Assembly: GCA_050789445.1 (NCBI GenBank) | Contig: JAILXR010000001.1 | Coordinates: 2,170,001 to 2,234,000, forward strand | DNA length: 64,000 bases | Origin: JAWSVE01 sp050789445 | GTDB lineage: Bacteria; Pseudomonadota; Gammaproteobacteria; Pseudomonadales; Cellvibrionaceae | Reading direction: 5' to 3' | Part shown: positions 57,197 through 64,000 of the stretch, piece after piece | Layout: the number at the start of each line of letters is the position of its first letter | Position numbering within the stretch: the first letter of the stretch is position 1 | Made by a program: the position numbers and the translations under genes | The notes under the pieces: generated by a model | Databases searched by the model: none | Seen by the model: only the letters and a program-made list of their open reading frames with translations | What the model was told of the DNA's origin: nothing

Positions 57197-58729
57197 TTAC
57201 GCCTCCAATACTATTCGGGCGCTTGGCAATTCACTTTGCTTCAGCCTTTTTGCCATGGCAAGTTCAGATTCTTTACGAACTGTAATCGCTAGCTGTTTTT
57301 TTGTCAGTCGAACAACCTTTGGCTCATAACTTTCTCTAGGCGAGCCTGTATCCTGCTTTTTAGAAGTTTCATCCTTAGCTGCTGAAGGTCTGAAATACTC
57401 TGAGCTTGCGTTAGTGATAACAGGCGGCTCTATGCGCCATTTATACTCAATCTTGTGCGAGGTATTTCCCCGCCAGTTTACATTGGGTATGTTTGGTTGT
57501 TTATCCATATCAGACAAACAATCTGCTTTTATAGACGATAACTCAACAACGTCTACTTCGTTGACTGAATACCTCTTGAATACATTATTTTCCCAAGCTT
57601 CAAAACCACCAGAAATCATCCCTAGACTCATATCTATGTTTAATTCATTGTGGCTATTAGTTAAAAACACATCTAAGCATTTCATCAGCTCTGTTACCTG
57701 AGTACCGGTGAGTTTTACGCCTAATTCAAAGCCTTGATCCATGCCATGCGTTTGAAAGTTGGCCGACATCACCATGCCATGCATTCCATCCACTACAATC
57801 GCTTTGGCATGCAGCCATTTAAAACACATCACAGATGCACCAGCCTGCTTCATAGCCAATAGCGCTGGCATGGTTGCGGGTCTTTGGCGGGATAGAACGG
57901 TGACTTTTACCCCCGACTTCGCACGTTCACATATTGCTTTTACAAGTTGATGGTCCTCTTGCCACCCAAAACTCGATATGATGAGTTCTTTATCCGCTTT
58001 ATTGATCAACGCTAATGCGTGCTCCCTAATTTGAGCGTTTTCACTCGATGTGACCAGTATTTCAGTTAATTCTCTTGGATATCCGACATTACCCGGCGAC
58101 TTGTACGCTGAGAATTCACCACGACTTGTCATATGGTGCTGAGCACTCTCGAAGATTGCCCATCGAAACACGTTCACGATCTCATCTATTTGATGACGTG
58201 AAAGCGAGACACCCAACTCTTCATTACGTTTAAGTGCTTCTTCTGTAAGGTTTGCCGTTAAAAGCACCCCTTTCGCATTACCGGTTTCATGTAATGCGTC
58301 TATGACAACAGCTTTTGCGTGGAAATGTGGTGCAGAAGCAAAGTGAACATGTCCAGACAATTTGTTTAACATTTGCTTATGTTGTACAAGACACTTTTTA
58401 CCAAAATCATCATCAGGCACATCGCCATCAAGACGAGTCTCACATGCCAATAGTATGTACACACGAACTTTGCGCTTTGCAGCTTTTAAGACCGCCGACT
58501 CGACATTCTCATCAGCAAGCAAAAACGTACTAAGAATAACTGAATGTTTAGCACTATCGATTAATTCAACAACTCTTGATTGCAGCTTATTGCAAAACAC
58601 CGAGCTATTAATAGGTTGCGGCTCTGATACCTGTTTTGGTAAAACAGGTAAAAGCACAGGAGGCAACTTGGTATTTGATTGATCAACAATCTTGGTTTCT
58701 GTTTTAGTAAACTTTTCAATTAGATTCAT
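57197..58729 (-). CDS. Phospholipase D-family nuclease with two HKD motifs
   Basis: A 510-residue protein with two PLD half-domains (about 50-200 and 225-365). HKD motif 1 is HAKAVVID with H138, K140, D145 and motif 2 HAKAIVVDG with H308, K310, D315, each followed by a conserved SAN/TAN Asn segment. Both are intact, so a full active site can form in one chain. The last 110 residues are a basic, Lys/Arg-rich region. PLD nucleases cut DNA or RNA in defence systems. It lies two bases from the CARF regulator gene and ten from the unknown third gene. ATG at 58729 preferred to the GTG before it. Confidence 0.88.
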   Translation of the reverse strand: MNLIEKFTKTETKIVDQSNTKLPPVLLPVLPKQVSEPQPINSSVFCNKLQSRVVELIDSAKHSVILSTFLLADENVESAVLKAAKRKVRVYILLACETRLDGDVPDDDFGKKCLVQHKQMLNKLSGHVHFASAPHFHAKAVVIDALHETGNAKGVLLTANLTEEALKRNEELGVSLSRHQIDEIVNVFRWAIFESAQHHMTSRGEFSAYKSPGNVGYPRELTEILVTSSENAQIREHALALINKADKELIISSFGWQEDHQLVKAICERAKSGVKVTVLSRQRPATMPALLAMKQAGASVMCFKWLHAKAIVVDGMHGMVMSANFQTHGMDQGFELGVKLTGTQVTELMKCLDVFLTNSHNELNIDMSLGMISGGFEAWENNVFKRYSVNEVDVVELSSIKADCLSDMDKQPNIPNVNWRGNTSHKIEYKWRIEPPVITNASSEYFRPSAAKDETSKKQDTGSPRESYEPKVVRLTKKQLAITVRKESELAMAKRLKQSELPSARIVLEA

Positions 58730-58741
58730 CACTAATATTCC

Positions 58742-59851
58742 TTATAGGTTCCAATCATGGGCAGCAATGACATGCCAGGTATGCTGATTTTGCTGGTCTT
58801 CTTCAATCCAAAACTGATTTGCCAGCTCAGCCCTATCAGGTAGTGTGAAATTCCAACCTTTAAAAGGTTCAAGTGCTTTTTCTCTCCAAACTTGGTACTT
58901 GCTATTAGTGGCGTACATATTGATATTTTTCTCTAATCTCCATTCAGCCCACTTTTTAGCATCCAATTCAGTCAATGCTGATATTGATATATTGTGTAAC
59001 TTCATCGCATCAAACGAGCCCAACTTGTGAACAGATGGTCTGTTTACACTTACCGAGCGCTTCATATTGATTCGCTCAGATTCAGTTGTATTTTCAAAAA
59101 CTACTGACAAGATTTCCGTTTGCTCATCCCATTGTTCAAGCAAGCCTTCACTATTCAGAAGCACTTTCAAAACTTGCTGACGACTGATTGGCTCAACCCG
59201 ACGTGAAAAAATAAGATCCTTTCCGCGCTTCACATCGACATTGCCATCAGTCACATTCCACTCGATGTAATACGGTTTTCCTTGAGGTGAGATGCGCTCA
59301 CCTTTAAGTTCAATTTTGTCCACACGTACTTCCGAGCCACCACCTATTGGTTCAACCTTCAGACCACGAATATCTTTGACTAGTTGAGGAACCTCAACTA
59401 ATCGCTTAGCTCTTTCATTTAGCTCGTTTCTGTTCTTTCCAAGTCCGATTGACGCTGCACTTGGCTCTATGTGCGCTTCAATAGTTAGAAGTGGATGGGA
59501 CAATAAGGGCTCATGACAAACGCAAAGACTCCAACATCCATCTTCTGGTACTAGGATTTGATCTTTCTCAAGAGCAATCAGTCCTGATTCAGTGAGCCTG
59601 TATTGATCGCGACTAGACTCAGCAAGCCCATATAACCGACATATATTTAGTAACCTATCAGCAACGACACGACGTCCGATTTTGTCTCCAAATAAATGCT
59701 CGGAGCACTCAGCTGAACTCGCATTCGGATTATCGTGAAGGAATTGCAGCACGCAGTTAATTTCTGGACGGTTATCTGCCAGCGCGATTTCACCCTGTAT
59801 TAGCCAAGTTTCAGTCTTAATTTCTCGTTTTAGTTTGATGTCCTGGCTCAT
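58742..59851 (-). CDS. Unknown component of the helicase-PLD operon
   Basis: A 369-residue protein with no recognised family. The N-terminal 100 residues (EINCVLQFLHDNPNASSAECSEHLFGDKIGRRVVADRLLNICRLYGLAESS, then YRLTESGLIALE) read like a winged helix-turn-helix. The C-terminal 270 residues are alpha/beta with SEVRVDKIELKGERISPQGKPYYIEWNV. It overlaps the helicase gene by four bases, so both are probably made in similar amounts and may form a complex. Confidence 0.65.
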   Translation of the reverse strand: MSQDIKLKREIKTETWLIQGEIALADNRPEINCVLQFLHDNPNASSAECSEHLFGDKIGRRVVADRLLNICRLYGLAESSRDQYRLTESGLIALEKDQILVPEDGCWSLCVCHEPLLSHPLLTIEAHIEPSAASIGLGKNRNELNERAKRLVEVPQLVKDIRGLKVEPIGGGSEVRVDKIELKGERISPQGKPYYIEWNVTDGNVDVKRGKDLIFSRRVEPISRQQVLKVLLNSEGLLEQWDEQTEILSVVFENTTESERINMKRSVSVNRPSVHKLGSFDAMKLHNISISALTELDAKKWAEWRLEKNINMYATNSKYQVWREKALEPFKGWNFTLPDRAELANQFWIEEDQQNQHTWHVIAAHDWNL

Positions 59852-62577
59852 AGTGCCTCCTGTGATTCAGTCTCGATTGTTGTAGACCAGTAAGAATTGC
59901 TAGCAAAAGTACCTAACACACCGGATGCCTTTTGCATTGCAGATCGGTTTCCGTACACAATAAGCTGATGCTTGGCCCTAGTAACTGCCACATTCAAGCG
60001 ATTTGGGCTTTCGAGAAAACTCGTGGGATGATTATTTGCGAAACTAAGCATGACAAAGTCAGCCTCATGTCCCTGAAAACGGTCTACGGTACATATCTGA
60101 ATATCAATATAAGGTGAGGATTTCTCACCTCGATAGAAATGCCTTACTCCGTGATGATTTCCCGTCCACTTTCTTAAAGCACGACGTATAGCTCGCTCTT
60201 GCGCCCGATAGAAAGCCAAAACAGCAACTTCCCAAGGCTTTTGTTGGTTTTTCTCAACATTTGGGTTCGATTTTGCCCAAGAATCAAAGCAACTTAATTC
60301 TTTTAATATTTCTTCTACTTCAGCGGTGACTTCACCTTCTTTGCCTTTTCGACCTTTAACATCGTGCCATATACAACGATGTGAGCCTTTTCGGTAACCC
60401 CAGTCCCGCTTTTCAGCCTGGCCATCAGGGCTTTGCAGTGCTTTTTCATGGTATATATGTACTCGGGAAAATTCGGCTATGTCTGGATGCATCCTGTGCT
60501 GGTAACTAAGCCGCATTTGTCGTTGATTCAAAACATTGGCGGGAAGTCCATCAGACAGAGCTGTGCCTTGTTTCTGAAACTCTGTACGTTCAAATCCAAC
60601 TTGCAGTGATTCAAGAATAGAAGGCAGTGCGATCCTACGTACCCTGTCTATTGCAGTGAACGTATCTTTTTCTGAGTCAAATGGTAGTAGCGCTTTAATA
60701 TCTTCCTCTAACTTGTTAGCAGTTTTAGAACTTCCGTTAGATTCTGTATTTAGGCGCTGCTCGTACATACGAGCCAGTCGCCACGCTAACTGAGACTCCC
60801 AGCTATCGGACTCGGTCTTGATTTTTGTACGAGTTAATCTCGAATGCGCTGCAAGTCGCATTTCTAACTTTTTCGGTAACGTCGGCAGACCCCTTATGGT
60901 CGTCAAATCTAGGGGAAAGTGATTAGCATTCTGAGCGATGAACGCTGACGAACCGAGGACTACTGATGCGTAAGGGACATCTGTTTTCGGTCCTTTAGAT
61001 GAAGCAACCAATACATTTTTGGCATTTGCTTGCTGATGATAAAATTCAATTGTTTTTTCATCGTCAGTGCAAACCAAGGATACGTTTCGCTTCTGAATAT
61101 TGATTTGTCGAGCAGAGAAAACATCTGCGCATGCTTCTCGCTGATACCTATCCGGTAAACATGGCTGCAAATTTACTTCAGTAGCTTCATCATCAACATA
61201 AGGTGAAAGCTGTTTTGGGTCTCCCACCATGATCCAACGCTTGGCAAGTACCGCGGGCACCAAAAACTCTTGAAACGTTGTTTTTGATGCTTCATCAATA
61301 ATCATCACATCGAAGATTGGCGATGTTGATTGTTTATTTTTGATATCAGGATGCTGAAGCAAACCAATAGTCGTCCCGCAAACTAGATTCGCCGCTTCAA
61401 GAACAAGACGTTCAACAATATGTTTACCTTCACCGACCTTACTTTTAAGTAACTTCTGACTAACTGAAATGTGCGGTTGCTGCTGAAGATGTTTTAGCAA
61501 TCTTGTGCGTTCAGTTTTAACAAACTCTTCCAATTGCCATGGCTTCGCCTTTTGAGAAACGCTCGATTTATCTCCAATCCGCACAGGTAACACCATGTCG
61601 CGATAAATATTTTCCTCAGACATCATTCGCTCAAGAACATTGTCAACAGCAACGTGAGTTGATGCACAAAGTAAGATCCGCTTACCTCGCTTTATGAATT
61701 GAAGGATCAGTTCGCAAATTGCTGTGGTTTTGCCCGATCCTGGGGGGCCTTCAAGGAAGGCAAAGTCTGGTGTATTGAGTGCAACATTTACAAACTCACG
61801 CTGCTGAGATGTTCCCTCTCTTGCACCATCAGTAAGAACGTAGTAGTCATCGTTAAATAAGTGATCACCATAAGGAACACTCGGCCACTTAGCATGATCC
61901 TTACCTTCAAACAGCCTCAATAACGGAAGATGGTGAATAGAAGGGGTGTCTTGTAAGCTTTGTAATGCATTAATCTGACACTTTAACTGGTATGTATTTG
62001 GACGAATAACCAAATAGTCGTGGTCAGGTAAACGATCCAATAACAAGCTGTCATTTTCTACATTTCTGTCTAGGACTGAAATTGCGTTGGATTTATTGAA
62101 TCCAACATTGCTTTGTGATTTTCCAGTCAAATGCCAACCATAACCGTCTGGACACTCATACGACGACAGCCCATTCCCTAATTCACTCGCAATTTCGTCC
62201 GCGTGCTCCTCAGTCGCATAAGCCATTTTAGGTTTACCGTAACTTCTACAATTTGGGCATTCCCTAGCCGCACTACCTACGGCTTTCCATCTCGCGGGGC
62301 TTGCTTCGTATACTGTGTCGGTACTTTCATCTAAAAAGAGCTTTAAGTTTTTTTCGAAATCACCGCAGTTATCAGCTGGCTCAACTAATTGTATCCATAC
62401 TCCACTTTGAGCATCATCAAGTTTTTCCCAAGCTATCGCTTTAACAGCCTTCGTACTTTCTAGGTATTTTCGAGTTGTATCTAAATACTTATAAAAGTCA
62501 CCTAGACCACTCACAGCTTTACTAAGCAGAATGTCTGGCCGATGAGTTCCTAAGTTAGCGTATCTCAATAACGCCAT
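59848..62577 (-). CDS. UPF1/DNA2-like SF1 helicase with zinc-binding insert
   Basis: A 909-residue helicase. The N-terminal region holds a probable zinc ribbon (C107, C110, C142, with a WHLTG end at 148-152). The SF1 core has Walker A GPPGSGKT at 277-284, VIDEASKTTFQEF, MVGDPKQLSPY, DRFQGHEADFVMLS and the LNVAVTRAKHQLI motif VI. UPF1/DNA2-type helicases act on RNA or DNA. GAGG precedes the ATG, and a sigma-54-like promoter lies just upstream. It is the first gene of the operon with the PLD nuclease and the CARF regulator. Confidence 0.9.
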   Translation of the reverse strand: MALLRYANLGTHRPDILLSKAVSGLGDFYKYLDTTRKYLESTKAVKAIAWEKLDDAQSGVWIQLVEPADNCGDFEKNLKLFLDESTDTVYEASPARWKAVGSAARECPNCRSYGKPKMAYATEEHADEIASELGNGLSSYECPDGYGWHLTGKSQSNVGFNKSNAISVLDRNVENDSLLLDRLPDHDYLVIRPNTYQLKCQINALQSLQDTPSIHHLPLLRLFEGKDHAKWPSVPYGDHLFNDDYYVLTDGAREGTSQQREFVNVALNTPDFAFLEGPPGSGKTTAICELILQFIKRGKRILLCASTHVAVDNVLERMMSEENIYRDMVLPVRIGDKSSVSQKAKPWQLEEFVKTERTRLLKHLQQQPHISVSQKLLKSKVGEGKHIVERLVLEAANLVCGTTIGLLQHPDIKNKQSTSPIFDVMIIDEASKTTFQEFLVPAVLAKRWIMVGDPKQLSPYVDDEATEVNLQPCLPDRYQREACADVFSARQINIQKRNVSLVCTDDEKTIEFYHQQANAKNVLVASSKGPKTDVPYASVVLGSSAFIAQNANHFPLDLTTIRGLPTLPKKLEMRLAAHSRLTRTKIKTESDSWESQLAWRLARMYEQRLNTESNGSSKTANKLEEDIKALLPFDSEKDTFTAIDRVRRIALPSILESLQVGFERTEFQKQGTALSDGLPANVLNQRQMRLSYQHRMHPDIAEFSRVHIYHEKALQSPDGQAEKRDWGYRKGSHRCIWHDVKGRKGKEGEVTAEVEEILKELSCFDSWAKSNPNVEKNQQKPWEVAVLAFYRAQERAIRRALRKWTGNHHGVRHFYRGEKSSPYIDIQICTVDRFQGHEADFVMLSFANNHPTSFLESPNRLNVAVTRAKHQLIVYGNRSAMQKASGVLGTFASNSYWSTTIETESQEAL

Positions 62578-62616
62578 TTCTTTTCCTCTATTTTTATTAG
62601 TAACACTTCCTGTTTT

Positions 62617-62631
62617 TCAATCTTTATGCCA
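62617..62631 (-). promoter_or_regulatory. Sigma-54-like promoter of the helicase-PLD-CARF operon
   Basis: On the minus strand TGGCAT-N5-TTGA compares with the consensus TGGCAC-N5-TTGC. The GG element is intact and the spacing exact, but the -12 GC is GA. A start about 12 bases downstream would leave a ~30-nt leader before the helicase ATG. Its value rests on the operon encoding a GAFTGA-bearing activator. Confidence 0.4.
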
Positions 62632-62924
62632 ACAAGCTTTATTTTTAAAACCGTCCTATTTATGGGTCTCACGGAAGACAAGGATAGTGATACTAGGGTG
62701 TGTTATTGCACCTATGGGTAATAATATTAACCCATTAGGGCCAGTTAATTAACTAAATTGGTGGCTAAAAGAACTGAAAAAGGATTAGCAATAAGTGATG
62801 AAGCGCTCGATTAAGGCATGGCACTCAGGTTACCTCACCTAGTATCTTGAGCTCTAATCGGATCATTATTAGCGACTTTCTATGTAATAATAACCATTAA
62901 AAAGAACAATCAAATCGGGCAATT
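62632..62924. other. Non-coding intergenic stretch between divergent genes
   Basis: Part of a 347-bp gap between divergent genes. It must hold the enhancer-like sites for the sigma-54 activator, if any, and the promoter of the downstream gene. Apart from a weak palindrome with GGGTAATA / TATTAACCC near 62715-62732 nothing clear was found. Confidence 0.4.
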
Positions 62925-64000
62925 ATGTATAAACAACACGGACAGTTTCATTTCTCCCCCTCAGATCTGACTCGCTACATGGAGAGCCCTTTTGCTTCAT
63001 GGATGGACCGTTTTTCGGTTGAACGCCCAGACCAGGCGCCTGAAAAAGACCCAGCTGATGCACTTATGAGTTCCCTCGCGCAGAAAGGCTATGCGCACGA
63101 GGATGCGCTAGAAACGACCTTTGCTGAACAAGGCCTCGCCGTAGTCAAAATTGAAGGCAAATCAGCAGATGAAAAGCAGGCCAGCACGCTTGAAGCAATG
63201 CACCAAGGCGTTGATGTCATCGTACAGGCTCGATTGGAACTAGTGCCATTTGGTGGGTATGCAGATTTTCTCGTCAAAGTTCAGCATGCAGAAGGCGCGG
63301 AACCTAGCTTACTGGGTAATTGGCATTACGAAGTTTGGGATACGAAGCTGGCCAACAAACTGAAACCAACCTTTGTTATTCAGCTATGTTGTTACGCACA
63401 AATGCTCGAATCCATACAGGGCCGTTTGCCCGAATTTATTACCGTTGCCTTAGGGAATGGTGAGCATGAACGTCTGCGAACCAAAGATTATTTCTATTAT
63501 TATCAAACACTAAAATCTTCATTTGTTACTGATCAAAAAAACTTTGACTCGAGTAAAAGGCCTGATCCTGCCGATTCAAAAAACTGGGGTGACTGGAGTA
63601 ATTTTGCCGAAGCGTTATTAGTAGAAAGAGATCATCTCTTTCAAGTCGCCACCATTACCAAGAGCCAGATAAAAAAGCTTGCACAGGCTGGTATTAATAC
63701 AATGCAAGAGCTTGCAGATTCAACAGTTGAGCATGTACCTGGCTTCAACCCTGCCGTTCTTGAAAAACTCAAAGCGCAAGCTGCCATTCAAAAACTCAGT
63801 GCAGGCGATGACATCCCTAAATTTGAAATTATAACGCCAGCGCCTGATGAGAAAATAGGATTAGCGTTACTTCCACCACAATCGCCACTGGATGTGTTTT
63901 TTGATATTGAGGGCTATCCGCTCGATGAAGGTGGCTTGGAATATCTTTGGGGAAACACCTACTTTGATGACAATGGTAATCGACGGTTCATCGATTTCTG
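62925..64000 (+). CDS. TM0106 family RecB-like nuclease (N-terminal part, runs off the window)
   Basis: At least 358 codons, open to the right edge. FHFSPSDLTRYMESPFASWMDRF, a YEVWDTKLANKLKPTFVIQLCCYAQML block (RecB-family D/K and QxxxY elements), a TITKSQIKKLAQAGINTMQELAD helix-hairpin-helix-like part and DVFFDIEGYPLDEGGLEYLWG (the RNase H-like segment) follow the order of TM0106-family proteins, which usually continue into an UPF1-like helicase. It is divergent from the helicase operon. Whether it belongs to the island or the core cannot be told. Confidence 0.88.
   Translation, partial: MYKQHGQFHFSPSDLTRYMESPFASWMDRFSVERPDQAPEKDPADALMSSLAQKGYAHEDALETTFAEQGLAVVKIEGKSADEKQASTLEAMHQGVDVIVQARLELVPFGGYADFLVKVQHAEGAEPSLLGNWHYEVWDTKLANKLKPTFVIQLCCYAQMLESIQGRLPEFITVALGNGEHERLRTKDYFYYYQTLKSSFVTDQKNFDSSKRPDPADSKNWGDWSNFAEALLVERDHLFQVATITKSQIKKLAQAGINTMQELADSTVEHVPGFNPAVLEKLKAQAAIQKLSAGDDIPKFEIITPAPDEKIGLALLPPQSPLDVFFDIEGYPLDEGGLEYLWGNTYFDDNGNRRFIDF

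Noticed and set aside
62819..62834. A plus-strand TGGCAC-N5-TTACC resembling a sigma-54 promoter before the TM0106-family gene
   Set aside because: The essential -12 GC is replaced by AC, so it is weaker than the minus-strand candidate; noted only.
5024..64000. Search by eye for CRISPR arrays, further tRNA genes, insertion sequences and long direct repeats
   Set aside because: None seen. A second copy of the ssrA 3' end was specifically looked for and not found.

Overview
The window looks like a piece of a gammaproteobacterial chromosome, probably marine. The left flank carries the order fur, bamE, rnfH, ratA, a sodium-dependent transporter, smpB, gapA and ssrA, all with gammaproteobacterial-type proteins, and the tmRNA encodes the tag ANDDNYALAA. 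The genus cannot be fixed from this sequence alone.

Layout. (1) 1-5418: core genes ending at tmRNA and its terminator. (2) 5419-14675: a plus-strand defence block. A promoter flanked by an inverted repeat leads into a half-size HsdS-like protein and two small proteins. A strong hairpin follows, then a tightly overlapping operon hsdM - dinD-like - hsdS - hsdR - zinc metalloprotease. (3) 14672-47618: a nearly complete prophage, mostly on the minus strand. Read in the direction of transcription it has recombination and replication genes (Sak4-like ATPase, SSB-like protein, SF2 helicase, Cas4-like nuclease, Toprim primase-helicase, RuvC-like resolvase), a ParB-methyltransferase fusion, a lambda-type head module, a P2-type contractile tail module and a lysis cassette. 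A small plus-strand gene group (36113-37509) sits inside it. The prophage ends flush against the restriction operon: the two last genes share their stop codons. (4) 47790-55617: accessory genes. They comprise a phosphoribosyltransferase followed by a very probable structured RNA with its own promoter and terminator; a two-gene operon of unknown function, divergent from an XRE repressor / ImmA-IrrE protease / HNH-like gene set; and a serine recombinase operon with a DUF2924 gene. (5) 55749-62577: a four-gene minus-strand operon with an UPF1-like helicase, an unrecognised protein, a double-HKD phospholipase-D-type nuclease and an RtcR-like sigma-54 activator with a CARF-like sensor domain. A sigma-54-like promoter lies just upstream. 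(6) 62925-64000: the start of a TM0106-family RecB-like nuclease gene that runs off the window.

How it works together. The region downstream of ssrA, a classic integration site, is a defence and prophage island. The best candidates for something undescribed are the CARF/sigma-54-controlled helicase-PLD operon, the phosphoribosyltransferase with its adjacent structured RNA, and the unknown 390/311-residue gene pair under an ImmA/IrrE-type switch. Inside the prophage the most unusual items are a tandem pair of double-stranded beta-helix (2OG-Fe(II) oxygenase-like) genes, one with an intact metal site and one degenerate, lodged in the tail module, and a cluster of origin-like iterons inside the resolvase gene.

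All family calls come from reading motifs by eye; no database search was run.
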